64,000 nucleotides of DNA from Roseivivax sediminis (lineage in GTDB: Bacteria; Pseudomonadota; Alphaproteobacteria; Rhodobacterales; Rhodobacteraceae), in assembly GCF_900112685.1 (NCBI RefSeq), contig NZ_FOMS01000007.1, positions 124,001 to 188,000 on the forward strand. Reading direction: 5' to 3'. The notes beneath the pieces were generated by a model. That model searched no databases. It saw only the letters and a list, made by a program, of their open reading frames with translations, and was not told where the DNA came from. Below are positions 8,438 through 17,228 of the stretch, piece after piece. Numbering within the stretch: the first letter of the stretch is position 1; each line of letters opens with the position of its first letter. The position numbers were made by a program, and so were the translations under genes.

Positions 8438-9892
8438 ATGGCCGCACACCCCCTCGCTCCCGTCCGCGGCCCGGCCCGTCGCCCCGTCCGCCGGCGGCGC
8501 GGCGCCACGCCGCTGCGGCGCCTGACATTCGCCGCCGCCCTGACGATCACCGCCTGCGCCCCGGCCGCGCCGGAGATCGGCCCCGAGATAGCCACCCGAG
8601 CGGCCCTGGAGGATGCGCCCGCCCTGCCCGCGATCAAGAGCTTCGCGGCGCCGCGCCTTGCCCCGGCCGATGTCTCCAACGCCGATCTCGATCGGGACGT
8701 GCTGGATCTCGGCTTCACTCTGGAATCGGGCCGCAACCTGCCGGTGCTGACCCGCTTCGAGGCGCCGATCCGGGTGCGCGTTCTCGGCGCTACGCCCCCG
8801 ACCCTGCGCTCCGACCTCGACCGGCTGCTGCACCGGTTGCGCACCGAGGCCGGGATCGACATCGCCCGCGGGGGTGCCGAGGCGCAGATCACCGTGCAGG
8901 CCGTTCCGCGCAGCGAGATCCGCCGCCACCTGCCACAGGCCGCCTGTTTCGTCGTGCCCAATGTCGGCTCGCTCTCCGACTACCTCGCAGCGCGCCGCTC
9001 CGCGCTGCTGTCCTGGTCAAAGCTCGCGGTGCGCCGCCGCGTCGCCGTCTTCGTGCCCAGCGACACCAGCCCGCAGGAGGTGCGCGATTGCCTGCACGAG
9101 GAACTGGCCCAGGCGCTCGGCCCGCTCAACGACCTCTACCGGCTGCCGGATTCGGTCTTCAACGACGACAACGTGCACACGGTGCTGACCGGATACGACA
9201 TGCTGATGCTGCGGATCTTCTACGACCCTGCGCTTGCCTCAGGCATGACCCGCCAAGAGGTCGCCGCCCGCCTGCCGGACATCCTCGCCCGGTTGAACCC
9301 CGCCGGCGAGGGCCGCCCGGCAGAGAACCTGGGCCGCACGCCCCGCGCGTGGATCGAGGCGATCCAGACCGCGCTCGGCCCCGGCGCGCCGGAGGAAGCG
9401 CGCTACGGCGCGGCGCGGCGTGCGCTCCAGGTGGCCTCCGCGATGGGCTGGCAGGATCACCGGCGCGGCTTCTCGCACTATGCCATGGGCCGCATCCTGC
9501 AGACCCGCGACCCCGATGCCGCCTATGCCGAGTTCCGCGCCGCCGACCGGATCTTCGCGCGCTCGCCGCGCACGGCCCTGCACCGTGCCTACGTCGCCTC
9601 CCAGCTCGCGGCGCACGACCTGGCGCGCGGCCGCGCCGAGGCCGCGCTGGCCCGGATCCGCCCGCATCTCGACATCGCCGCGCGGCACGAGAACGCCGCG
9701 CTCCTGTCGACGCTCATGCTGCTGCGCGCCGAGGCGCTGGAGCTGTCTGGCCAGGTGAGCGAAGGCCGGTCGGTGCGGCTGGACAGCCTCGGCTGGGCGC
9801 GATACGGCTTCGGCGCCGACTGGGCGGTGCGCGCGAAACTGCGCGAGATCGCCACGCTGAACCCGTTGAAAGGAGGCCCCGGCCGCTTATGA
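8438..9892 (+). CDS. DUF2927 family lipoprotein
   Basis: 484 residues. An Arg-rich n-region (residues 10-30) leads into a hydrophobic stretch and the lipobox-like TITAC, with Cys near residue 40, so it is predicted to be an outer-membrane or periplasmic lipoprotein. The body matches DUF2927 (conserved CLHEELAQALGPLNDLYRLPDSVFNDDNVHTVLT near 215-250), a domain of unknown function whose HEE motif recalls a metallopeptidase. The C-terminal 150 residues are helical with TPR-like spacing (AAYAEFRAADRIFARSP). The start was chosen at the ATG that begins the signal sequence; no strong ribosome binding site is visible. Its stop overlaps the next small gene by 4 bp (ATGA). Confidence 0.75.
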   Translation: MAAHPLAPVRGPARRPVRRRRGATPLRRLTFAAALTITACAPAAPEIGPEIATRAALEDAPALPAIKSFAAPRLAPADVSNADLDRDVLDLGFTLESGRNLPVLTRFEAPIRVRVLGATPPTLRSDLDRLLHRLRTEAGIDIARGGAEAQITVQAVPRSEIRRHLPQAACFVVPNVGSLSDYLAARRSALLSWSKLAVRRRVAVFVPSDTSPQEVRDCLHEELAQALGPLNDLYRLPDSVFNDDNVHTVLTGYDMLMLRIFYDPALASGMTRQEVAARLPDILARLNPAGEGRPAENLGRTPRAWIEAIQTALGPGAPEEARYGAARRALQVASAMGWQDHRRGFSHYAMGRILQTRDPDAAYAEFRAADRIFARSPRTALHRAYVASQLAAHDLARGRAEAALARIRPHLDIAARHENAALLSTLMLLRAEALELSGQVSEGRSVRLDSLGWARYGFGADWAVRAKLREIATLNPLKGGPGRL

Positions 9893-10056
9893 TCGTGCTC
9901 GTCATGGCCATCGCCGGCGCCCTTCTGGGCGGCAACACCGCGCGCCGCCGCAAGGGCAATGCCGCGGACATGGCGCAATACGCCGCCGGCTACGCCATCC
10001 TCTTCGCGCTTGTCGGCCTGATCGCGACCATCGTGATCGAAAAGACCATGGCCTGA
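9889..10056 (+). CDS. Small two-helix membrane protein
   Basis: 55 residues with two predicted membrane helices (residues 2-14 and 31-50) flanking a basic loop TARRRKGN. A clear AAAGGAGG lies 12 bp upstream of the ATG, and the start overlaps the DUF2927 stop codon by 4 bp, so translation is coupled. I do not know its function; similar small proteins in this family of bacteria carry misleading acyltransferase names. It probably works with the lipoprotein at the envelope (inference from overlap). Confidence 0.75.
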   Translation: MIVLVMAIAGALLGGNTARRRKGNAADMAQYAAGYAILFALVGLIATIVIEKTMA

Positions 10057-10074
10057 CACGGCGCGCGCCCGCCT

Positions 10075-10112
10075 CCCTTCTTCTCGTTCCAAATACTCCC
10101 GCCGGAGGCGTC
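10075..10112 (-). repeat. 3'-end hairpin element, copy B (partial, reversed)
   Basis: Contains CTTCTTCTCG, TTCCAAATACTCCC and a short GC inverted repeat. It follows the small membrane-protein gene but in the orientation opposite to the other copies, and lacks the full GCGAGGGG hairpin. Confidence 0.6.
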
Positions 10113-10183
10113 CGCACCCTCCGTCCCGCGCGCCGGCACGTCCCCCATCGCCAGCGCCGCCGCGATGCCCTACAACGCACCCC

Positions 10184-11368
10184 ATGTTCGTGCCCTTCTT
10201 CGATACGCTCCGCAGCGCCGGCGTCCCGGTCAGCCTGCGCGAATACCTCACCTTCCTGGAGGCGATGCGCGCCGGCCTCGCCACCTACGACGTGGAGGCC
10301 TTCTACTACCTCGCCCGCACCTCGATGGTGAAGGACGAGCGCCACGTCGACCGCTTCGATCGCGTCTTCGCCCATTGCTTCAAGGGGCTGGAGGATATCC
10401 GCCCGGAGGAGGTGCTGGAGGCGATGGACCTGCCCGAGGACTGGCTCACGAAGATGGCCGAAAAGCACCTGACGGAAGAGGAAAAGGCCGAGATCGAGGC
10501 TATGGGCGGCTTCGACAAGCTGATGGAGACGCTGAAAGAGCGCCTGAAGGAACAACAGGGCCGCCACCAGGGCGGCAACAAGTGGGTCGGCACGGCCGGC
10601 ACCTCGCCCTTCGGCGCCTACGGCTACAATCCCGAGGGCGTGCGCATCGGCCAGGACGGGTCGCGCCACCAGCGCGCGGTGAAGGTCTGGGACAAGCGCG
10701 ATTTCAAGGATTTCGACGACCAGGTCGAGATCGGCACCCGCAACATCAAGGTCGCGCTCAAGCGCCTGCGCAAATGGGCCCGCGACGGCGCGGCCGAAGA
10801 ACTGGACCTCTCGGGCACGATCCGCGCGACGGCCGAGCACGGCTATCTCGACGTGAAGACCCGGCCGGAGCGGCGCAACGCGGTGAAGGTGCTGCTGCTT
10901 CTCGATGTCGGCGGATCGATGGACGCGCATGTGAAGGTGGTCGAGGAGCTGTTCTCGGCCGCGCGGGCCGAGTTCAAGCATCTCGAACATTTCTACTTCC
11001 ACAATTGCCTGTACGAAGGCGTCTGGCGCGACAACCGCCGCCGCTGGGACGCGCAGACCGGCACCGACGAGATCCTGCGCACCTATGGCAGCGACTGGAA
11101 GTGCATCTTCGTCGGCGACGCCTCGATGAGTCCCTACGAGATCGCCATGCCGGGCGGCGCCAACGAACACTGGAACGCCGAATCCGGCCAGGTCTGGCTG
11201 GAACGCGCGCGCGCCCAGTGGCCGGACCACCTGTGGATCAACCCGGTGCCCGAGCGCTACTGGGACTACACCCAGTCGATCGGCATGATCCGGGAAATCT
11301 TCGACGACCGCATGGTGCCGATGACGGTCGACGGCATCGACCGCGGCGCGCGGATGCTGTCGCGCTAG
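10184..11368 (+). CDS. VWA domain protein, CoxE type
   Basis: 394 residues. The C-terminal half is a CoxE-like von Willebrand A domain with a modified MIDAS motif LLLDVGGSMDAH, the first Asp being residue 241. The N-terminal half is charged and helical, with a flexible linker rich in Gln/Gly near 125-150. CoxE-type proteins partner with MoxR/CoxD ATPases; in CO dehydrogenase clusters the pair matures the enzyme's Cu-Mo site. No such enzyme is encoded here, so the client is unknown. No Shine-Dalgarno sequence precedes the ATG; instead TACAAC lies 7 bp upstream, suggesting a leaderless transcript. It converges with the RTX gene. Confidence 0.9.
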   Translation: MFVPFFDTLRSAGVPVSLREYLTFLEAMRAGLATYDVEAFYYLARTSMVKDERHVDRFDRVFAHCFKGLEDIRPEEVLEAMDLPEDWLTKMAEKHLTEEEKAEIEAMGGFDKLMETLKERLKEQQGRHQGGNKWVGTAGTSPFGAYGYNPEGVRIGQDGSRHQRAVKVWDKRDFKDFDDQVEIGTRNIKVALKRLRKWARDGAAEELDLSGTIRATAEHGYLDVKTRPERRNAVKVLLLLDVGGSMDAHVKVVEELFSAARAEFKHLEHFYFHNCLYEGVWRDNRRRWDAQTGTDEILRTYGSDWKCIFVGDASMSPYEIAMPGGANEHWNAESGQVWLERARAQWPDHLWINPVPERYWDYTQSIGMIREIFDDRMVPMTVDGIDRGARMLSR

Positions 11369-11404
11369 CGGGGCGGCCGGACGCCGCCGCCCCGGCGTCG
11401 TGGC

Positions 11405-13729
11405 TCAGATCACTTCGTAGGTGATGATCGCGTCCTCGACCTCCGTCTGCGTCGCGCCCAGCACCCGGATCGTGAAATCGCCGATGGCGATCTCGGTGCC
11501 GTCCGCGACCTCGGTCACGGTGAATTGGGAGGCGTCCTCCACATCGAGGTAGATCACGTCCTCCAGTGCATCGAGCGCCTCGATCACGTCGACCTCGCCC
11601 GCCCCGAAATCGTGGAACTCGAAGGTGTCGGCCCCGAACCCGCCGCGCAGCGTGTCGTTGCCGGCGCCGCCATCCAGCACGTCGTTGCCGCGCCCGCCGG
11701 CCACCAGGTCGTCGCCGGTGCCGCCGAACACGTAGTCGTTGCCGGCGCCGCCATAGCCTTCGTCGTCACCGGCCCCCAGCAGAACGATGTCCGCGCCGCC
11801 GCCGCCGCCGGCGGTGTCGTTGCCGTCGCCGCCGTCGACCAGGTCTTCCTGCCGGCCGCCGCCAAGCTCGTCGTCGCCGGCGCCGCCGAAGACCTCGTCG
11901 AAGCCGATGCCGCCCGACAAACGGTCGTCGCCCGCACCGCCGCGCACCAGGTCGTCGCCCTGCCCCGCGAAGATGCCGTCCTCGCCGGTGCCGCCGCGGA
12001 GCGTGTCGTTGCCGGTACCGCCGCCGATAAGGTCGTTGCCGGCATTGCCGTCGACCATATCGCTGCCGGCCGCTCCGGCGATGTTGTCGTTGCCGGCTCC
12101 GCCTCTCAGCACGTCGTTGCCGGCGCCGCCATAGACGCCGTCATCGCCCGTGCCGCCGTCGATGGTATCGGCTCCGGCCAGGCCCAGAAGGTTGTCTTCG
12201 CCGCCGCCGCCCGAGATCGAGTCGTTGCCGCTGCCACCGGTCAGTTGATCGTTTCCGTCGGTTCCCACCAGTGTCAGGGGCGGCGCCACCTCGACCACGC
12301 GAACCTCATAGCGGTATTCCAGCTCTGACTGGCCCTGCGGCACCTCGACATAAACCACTCCGCTTGCCGGCGCGACATAGCCAGAAAGGCGATAGACGCC
12401 GTCGATCTCGTCGCGGGCGACATTCTCCAGCGGCATACCGTCCGCATCCAGCAGCGACACGCCTGTCAGCAGCCCCTCGGCGGCAAGATTCGCGCCGGCC
12501 GTCACTTCGATGTCGTAGGACTGGCCTTCCTCGAGGGTCGCGGAGAAGACGTCCATATCGAGGAAATACTCGAATTCGCCGGACGCAGTGCCTTCCGTGC
12601 CGAGCGCGGTCGCGGTTTCGGTCGTGTTGCCGTGATCGTCGGGCACGTCGATTTCGCGGATGCGCACTTCGTAATCATCCACCGCGCCGCCGTAGATGTC
12701 GACATAGTACCTGCCCGTCTCGGGAACCTCGAATGCTCCCTCGCCGCCGCCGAGCTGCAGGCTGCCGCCGACCGGCGGCGCCTGGAGAATGACGTCGTAG
12801 AACGTCGAGGGTCTGCTGGGCACGACATCTATCTTGTAGGTTTGTCCTGCCTGGAGCTCGACCGCGAACCAGTCGACATCGTCCTCGTACTCGAACGTCG
12901 CGGCCTGGAGCCGGCCGAGCGCCAGAACCCCCGTCGTCGTATCGTCGGCCGGATAATCGTCCGGAGGCCCGTCGGTGTAGAAGGCCTCCACGCTGTAGGT
13001 GCCGATCTGGTCGCCGCCGAAGCCCGCCGCTTCCACGTAATAGGTACCGGAGGACGTAACCGCGAAATCCACGACGGCGGCATCGAAAGTGTCCGCGTTG
13101 AAGTCGTCGACCTCGACCAGAGCCTGCCCGGAGGCGTCGCGCACCCGCATCACCGGATCCTCGAGCGTGCCGCCCTGATTGTCCGCCCCGAAGACCGCGA
13201 TCGTGTAGCCGATCCCGGCCTCGAGATCGATCGCGAACCAGTCGATATCGCCCTCGGTCTCGATCACGCCGCGCGATACGGGACCGTTTACCTCGACGCG
13301 GCCGGTCGTGGCCGGACCGGCTGGGAAATCGTCGCTGGAGAAGTCTGGCAGGATCGACAGGCCCTCGCCCGCTATCGCTTCCACGCTGTAGGTGCCGATA
13401 CCGTTTGCGTCGAAGGCGCCGGCCTCGATGTAATAGCTCCCGGAATAGGGCGCGACGAAACCGGTGAGCGCGGCGTCCCGGGTGTTGACGGTCTCAGCGT
13501 CGTCGGAGGAGGCCAGCGGGGCGCCGTCGGCGTCGCGCAGCGTCAGGACAGGATCGACCAGCGTGCCGCCGTCGTGATCGGCGCCGAAGACCGAGAAGCT
13601 GTAGGCGGTACCGGCCTGCAGCGTGACCTCGAACCAGTCGGAGTCCTCCGGGGTCTCGATCGTCCCTGCGGCGATCGCGCCGAGGCTCACCATGCCGGTG
13701 GTCGAAAGGTCTGCGGTGAAGTCGTCCAT
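11405..13729 (-). CDS. Secreted RTX calcium-binding protein with PPC-like domains
   Basis: 774 residues. Four tandem beta-sandwich units resembling pre-peptidase C-terminal (PPC) domains occupy residues 1-480; each contains a D(I/V/S)DWF or DVF motif followed by LxAGxxYxxxV. About 23 glycine-rich nonapeptides of the GGxGxDxLx type follow (residues about 490-695, DNA roughly 12260-11640), which bind Ca2+ as a parallel beta-roll after export. The last 70 residues (IEALDALEDVIYLDVED onward) form the likely type I secretion C-terminal cap. There is no N-terminal signal peptide, as expected for type I secretion. The start is ATG 13729. No peptidase or other catalytic domain was seen, and no type I transporter genes are in the window. 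Confidence 0.85.
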   Translation of the reverse strand: MDDFTADLSTTGMVSLGAIAAGTIETPEDSDWFEVTLQAGTAYSFSVFGADHDGGTLVDPVLTLRDADGAPLASSDDAETVNTRDAALTGFVAPYSGSYYIEAGAFDANGIGTYSVEAIAGEGLSILPDFSSDDFPAGPATTGRVEVNGPVSRGVIETEGDIDWFAIDLEAGIGYTIAVFGADNQGGTLEDPVMRVRDASGQALVEVDDFNADTFDAAVVDFAVTSSGTYYVEAAGFGGDQIGTYSVEAFYTDGPPDDYPADDTTTGVLALGRLQAATFEYEDDVDWFAVELQAGQTYKIDVVPSRPSTFYDVILQAPPVGGSLQLGGGEGAFEVPETGRYYVDIYGGAVDDYEVRIREIDVPDDHGNTTETATALGTEGTASGEFEYFLDMDVFSATLEEGQSYDIEVTAGANLAAEGLLTGVSLLDADGMPLENVARDEIDGVYRLSGYVAPASGVVYVEVPQGQSELEYRYEVRVVEVAPPLTLVGTDGNDQLTGGSGNDSISGGGGEDNLLGLAGADTIDGGTGDDGVYGGAGNDVLRGGAGNDNIAGAAGSDMVDGNAGNDLIGGGTGNDTLRGGTGEDGIFAGQGDDLVRGGAGDDRLSGGIGFDEVFGGAGDDELGGGRQEDLVDGGDGNDTAGGGGGADIVLLGAGDDEGYGGAGNDYVFGGTGDDLVAGGRGNDVLDGGAGNDTLRGGFGADTFEFHDFGAGEVDVIEALDALEDVIYLDVEDASQFTVTEVADGTEIAIGDFTIRVLGATQTEVEDAIITYEVI

Positions 13730-13948
13730 GGTCCCTGCCTCTTGCGAACAGAAGTGCCGATACGTGCTTGCCACTAGCTTTAGCGCGGCGCGGCCCGCCC
13801 GCCTAGCGTGCTGTGACGCGAGGCGGGCGGGCACGTCCCGTCGAGGATCGCGTCGGCGGCCCGGCGCCGGGCCCGCCAAGCGCGACAGTGCACCGCGCCG
13901 CAGCCCCTGCGCCTTTCCCGGCGGCGGCCCGCGCCCCATATTCGGGTC

Positions 13949-14629
13949 ATGCTCAAGCTCACTCCGATCCTTCTGGCCATTCTCTACGCGCTCGGCATGT
14001 ACCGCGTGTCCGTCTGGCGCACGTCCAGGGAGCTCGACGCGCGTTCGACCGAACTTGCCGACCCCGCACTCAGGCGCCTGACCGACCGTATGGCCGAGGC
14101 ACTCGACCTGCAGCGCATCCGCGTGCACATCTACGAAATCGCGCCGGTGAACGGGCTGGCCGCGCCGGACGGGCGGATCTTCATCACCCGCGGATTCTAC
14201 CAGAAGTATCGCGCCGGCGAGGTCTCGGCCGAGGAGATGGCAAGCGTGATCGCCCACGAGATGGGGCACGTCGCGCTGGGGCATGCGCGCAAGCGTATGA
14301 TCGATTTCTCCGGCCAGAACGCGATCCGCACCGCACTCATGATGGTGCTGGGTCGCATCGTGCCGGGCCTCGGGGTGATGATCGCCAACGCGCTGACCTC
14401 GCTGCTCTCGGCGCGCCTGTCGCGCGACGACGAATACGAGGCGGACGCCTACGCCGCGGCGCTGCTGACCAAGGCCGGAATCGGCATCGCCCCGCAAAAG
14501 GACCTCTTCCGCAAGCTGGAGCGGCTCTCGGGCGGGGGCGCCGGCGCCATGCCGGCCTGGCTGATGAGCCACCCCAAGACCGAGGAACGCATCGCCGCGC
14601 TCGAGGCGCTGGAACGACGCTGGAGATGA
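13949..14629 (+). CDS. M48-family zinc metalloprotease
   Basis: 226 residues. One N-terminal membrane helix (residues 5-20) is followed by an M48 catalytic domain with HEMGH (zinc-binding His103 and His107, catalytic Glu104) and the third ligand Glu164 in EYEAD. A hydrophobic segment near 132-152 may embed in the membrane. The family degrades misfolded membrane or periplasmic proteins. The start has no ribosome binding site; CATATT lies 6 bp upstream of the ATG, which fits a leaderless mRNA. It is divergent from the RTX gene (219-bp gap) and lies upstream of trxB with 150 bp between. Confidence 0.87.
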   Translation: MLKLTPILLAILYALGMYRVSVWRTSRELDARSTELADPALRRLTDRMAEALDLQRIRVHIYEIAPVNGLAAPDGRIFITRGFYQKYRAGEVSAEEMASVIAHEMGHVALGHARKRMIDFSGQNAIRTALMMVLGRIVPGLGVMIANALTSLLSARLSRDDEYEADAYAAALLTKAGIGIAPQKDLFRKLERLSGGGAGAMPAWLMSHPKTEERIAALEALERRWR

Positions 14630-14781
14630 GGCGGACGCAGTCGACCGGCCCGGCGAACCTCTCCACCCGCGCCCGCCCCGTGCCCTCCCAGCACCCGGGA
14701 CCGATCCGCCTCGCCCGCACCCTTTCGCCTCGCGCGCCTCTCCCCTATATGGCACCGACACCCGAGACGGAGGGCATTCCC

Positions 14782-15789
14782 ATGGCCGACACGCGGCGCA
14801 CCAAGGTCCTGATCATCGGCTCCGGCCCCGCGGGCTACACCGCGGGCGTCTACGCGAGCCGCGCGATGCTGGAGCCGATCCTCGTGCAGGGGATCGAGCC
14901 GGGCGGCCAGCTGACCACCACCACCGACGTTGAGAACTGGCCCGGCGACACCGAGGTGCAGGGCCCCGACCTCATGGTCCGGATGGAGGCGCATGCCCGC
15001 GCCATGGGCACCGAGATCATCGGTGACTACATCACGTCGCTCGACCTCGATACCCGGCCCTACAAGGCGCATGGCGACAGCGGCACGGTCTACGAGGCCG
15101 ACGCCATCATCCTCGCCACCGGCGCGCGGGCGAAATGGCTCGGCCTGCCGAGCGAGGAGAAGTTCAAGGGCTTCGGCGTCTCGGCCTGCGCCACCTGCGA
15201 CGGCTTCTTCTACCGCGGGCAGGAGATCGTCGTGGTCGGCGGTGGCAACACCGCGGTCGAAGAGGCGCTGTTCCTGACCAACTTCGCCTCCAAGGTCACG
15301 CTGGTGCATCGCCGCGACGAGCTTCGGGCCGAGAAGATCCTGCAGGACCGCCTGTTCAAGAACCCCAAGATCGAGATGCTCTGGGATCACGGCCTCGAAG
15401 AGGTCACCGGCACCGAGAACCCGCTCGGCGTCGAGGGCGTGCGCGTGAAGAACGTGAAGACCGGCGAGATCAGCGAGATCGCCGCCAAGGGCGTCTTCAT
15501 CGCCATCGGCCACGCGCCGGCGAACGAGCTGGTGAAGGACAAGCTCGAGACCCACATGGGCGGTTACGTGGTCACCAAGCCCGACTCGACCGAAACCTCG
15601 ATCCCCGGCGTCTTCGCCGCGGGCGATCTGACGGATCACAAGTACCGCCAGGCGGTGACCTCGGCCGGCATGGGCTGCATGGCCGCGCTCGAGGCCGAGC
15701 GCTGGCTGGCCGAGCAGGATCTCGACGAAGGCAAGGACGAGACCCTGCCCCTTGGCTACGGCGCCCCGGTGGAACCGGCGGCCGAGTAG
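14782..15789 (+). CDS. trxB: Thioredoxin-disulfide reductase
   Basis: 335-residue flavoenzyme that reduces thioredoxin with NADPH. The FAD-binding GSGPAGYTAGVYASRA starts near residue 13, the redox-active CATC is Cys136-Ala-Thr-Cys139, the NADPH-binding GGGNTAVEEALFLTN near 154, and the C-terminal GVFAAGDLTDHKYRQAVTSAGMG near 273. ATG 14782 follows GGAGGGC at 6 bp. The last 20 residues extend beyond the E. coli protein length. It is a full-length gene with no sign of damage, and appears to be transcribed alone or with the upstream M48 gene. Confidence 0.97.
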   Translation: MADTRRTKVLIIGSGPAGYTAGVYASRAMLEPILVQGIEPGGQLTTTTDVENWPGDTEVQGPDLMVRMEAHARAMGTEIIGDYITSLDLDTRPYKAHGDSGTVYEADAIILATGARAKWLGLPSEEKFKGFGVSACATCDGFFYRGQEIVVVGGGNTAVEEALFLTNFASKVTLVHRRDELRAEKILQDRLFKNPKIEMLWDHGLEEVTGTENPLGVEGVRVKNVKTGEISEIAAKGVFIAIGHAPANELVKDKLETHMGGYVVTKPDSTETSIPGVFAAGDLTDHKYRQAVTSAGMGCMAALEAERWLAEQDLDEGKDETLPLGYGAPVEPAAE

Positions 15790-16214
15790 CGAGCCCCTCC
15801 GCCGTACCGCAACGGCCGCGCCCAACGGCGCGGCCCTCGCTTGCGCAGACAGCGCATGTTTCCGAATCCGGATCCGACCTTCGCTAGCGACCCGCGCCCA
15901 CGTCACCGGAAATGAGGAAATGCCGTTCAAGCGCCACTGACCGCGCCCGGCCGGCGACGTGCACGCCTCTGGACAAGTCGCCGAGGCCGTTCCTCGATAT
16001 CGTCGGACGCAACGGGTCTAACCCGGTGGCAAGCACCGGGCGCGGGGCCAAGCGGTAGCCAGCGATGGGCTGCGGCCCAGCTCAAATCTTGGGATCCAAA
16101 AACCTGCGCGCGATCAGTCTTTCGCTGCAAGACGGCCGTCAGTATCGTAAGCCGCATGAGAGAAAACGGAACCCCAACCGTGAGGGGCAACGTCGCCGCC
16201 TCCTCTGGTGAGGC
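15790..16214. other. Intergenic region without a recognisable gene
   Basis: About 425 bp between trxB and the tRNA-Leu terminator. Reading frames here are short and unlike known proteins. The minus strand carries several small hairpins behind the tRNA gene, for example CCCC(TCACGGTT)GGGG at 16171-16186 before a T-rich TTCCGTTTTC. I saw no SRP, tmRNA or 6S signature. Confidence 0.5.
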
Positions 16215-16232
16215 ACCCGGTGCCAACCGGGT
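16215..16232 (-). terminator. Hairpin just after tRNA-Leu
   Basis: ACCCGG/CCGGGT stem with a 6-nt loop, 3 bp downstream of the encoded CCA end on the minus strand. It is probably a 3' trailer or terminator, without a clear T run. Confidence 0.45.
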
Positions 16233-16235
16233 AAA

Positions 16236-16322
16236 TGGTGCGGTCGAGAAGACTCGAACTTCCACGGGTATTACCCCACAGCGACCTCAACGCTGCGCGT
16301 CTACCAATTCCGCCACGACCGC
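16236..16322 (-). tRNA. tRNA-Leu (anticodon GAG)
   Basis: 87-nt class II tRNA including encoded CCA. Acceptor stem GCGGTCG pairs with CGACCGC, the D-loop has GGAATTGGTAGAC, the anticodon arm is CAGCG-TTGAGGT-CGCTG (anticodon GAG, reading CUC/CUU), the variable arm is long, and the T-loop is GTTCGAGTC. It decodes the abundant CTC leucine codon used in this high-GC genome. Confidence 0.97.
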
Positions 16323-16427
16323 ACTGTCTGGCTTTGGGTAGCGGGCGTATAGACGAGCCATTCGGGGTTGTGAAGGGCCTTGGGGCGAAAATTTCGCGCG
16401 GCTGTCGCAAGGGCAGCCGAAGACGTG

Positions 16428-17228
16428 TCAGCGCGCCGCCTGCCAGCGGTCGGACACCTTCTCGAACCGGCTGCGAGAGAGCGTCTCGAAGCGGTCGCCC
16501 GCGTCCGACGCGCCGAGCCGTTCGATCGTCACCGCCGAAGGATCGAGCGTCAGGACATTGAAATCGTTCGGCTCGCCACGCACCCGCGTCGATAGGCCGG
16601 TGCCGGCCTGGACCAGGAGCAGCCCGGCGGCCGCCTGCACCGGGCTGGCCCGCCAGACGTGAAGATGGCCGCAGAGCAGGATGTCCGCCCCGCGGGCTGA
16701 GAGCACGCGCAGACCGGTGGAGACCCCGCGCATCGGACGCTTGGTCACGCCCGGCGCGTCCTCGGGCGGATGGTGCAACGCGACGATGCCGAGGCCCCGC
16801 CCCTCGCGCGGCGCGGAGAGGCATCTCTCGGCATGAGCCAGCGCGCTCCAGCGCAGCCGGCCGCGCTGCAAGGCGCGCGGATCGGCGGAATTCAGACCAC
16901 AGACCACGTAGCCGTCCCCGGCATGGGTCGGTTGCAGGTCGCGCGAGATGTGGCGGCGGTAGCGCGCCCAGGGCCGCACCATGCGCACCGCGACATTGTC
17001 GAGCGGGGTGTCGTGGTTGCCCGGTACCGCGAGGATCGGCGCGTCGAGCCGGTCGAGGAAAGCGCGGGCGGCGCGGAATTGCGCGTGCCGTGCCCGCTGG
17101 GTCAGATCGCCGGAGACCACGACGAGTTCCACCCCCGCCGCATTGATCGCCTCGGCCAAGGGCTCGGCCAGCTCCGGCCGGTCGCGGCCGAAATGAAGGT
17201 CCGAAAGATGCGCGATGCGCGCGGTCAT
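16428..17228 (-). CDS. Metallophosphoesterase (calcineurin-like)
   Basis: 266 residues. Metal-binding motifs are in order: LSDLHFGRD (residues 7-15), SGDLTQRARHAQF (near 39), VPGNHDTPLDN (near 67), ALHHPPED (near 150) and GHLHVWRASP (near 190). This is the class III cyclic nucleotide phosphodiesterase-like subgroup of calcineurin phosphoesterases; the substrate is not readable from sequence. The ATG overlaps the stop of the upstream lipid-kinase gene by 4 bp (ATGA), so the two are co-translated, hinting at a shared phospholipid or nucleotide pathway (inference). tRNA-Leu lies beyond its 3' end on the same strand. Confidence 0.9.
   Translation of the reverse strand: MTARIAHLSDLHFGRDRPELAEPLAEAINAAGVELVVVSGDLTQRARHAQFRAARAFLDRLDAPILAVPGNHDTPLDNVAVRMVRPWARYRRHISRDLQPTHAGDGYVVCGLNSADPRALQRGRLRWSALAHAERCLSAPREGRGLGIVALHHPPEDAPGVTKRPMRGVSTGLRVLSARGADILLCGHLHVWRASPVQAAAGLLLVQAGTGLSTRVRGEPNDFNVLTLDPSAVTIERLGASDAGDRFETLSRSRFEKVSDRWQAAR

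Noticed and set aside
11600-12260. Possible tandem-repeat or CRISPR-like array
   Set aside because: The periodicity is about 27 bp and matches the nine-residue RTX motif in frame; there are no identical repeats with unique spacers.
11525-12328. Plus-strand frames with Val/Ala repeats across the RTX region
   Set aside because: They reflect the repetitive nonapeptide codons of the minus-strand RTX gene read in reverse.
16114-16824. Minus-strand frames spanning the tRNA-Leu gene
   Set aside because: They read through a complete tRNA and part of the phosphoesterase gene in the wrong frame.
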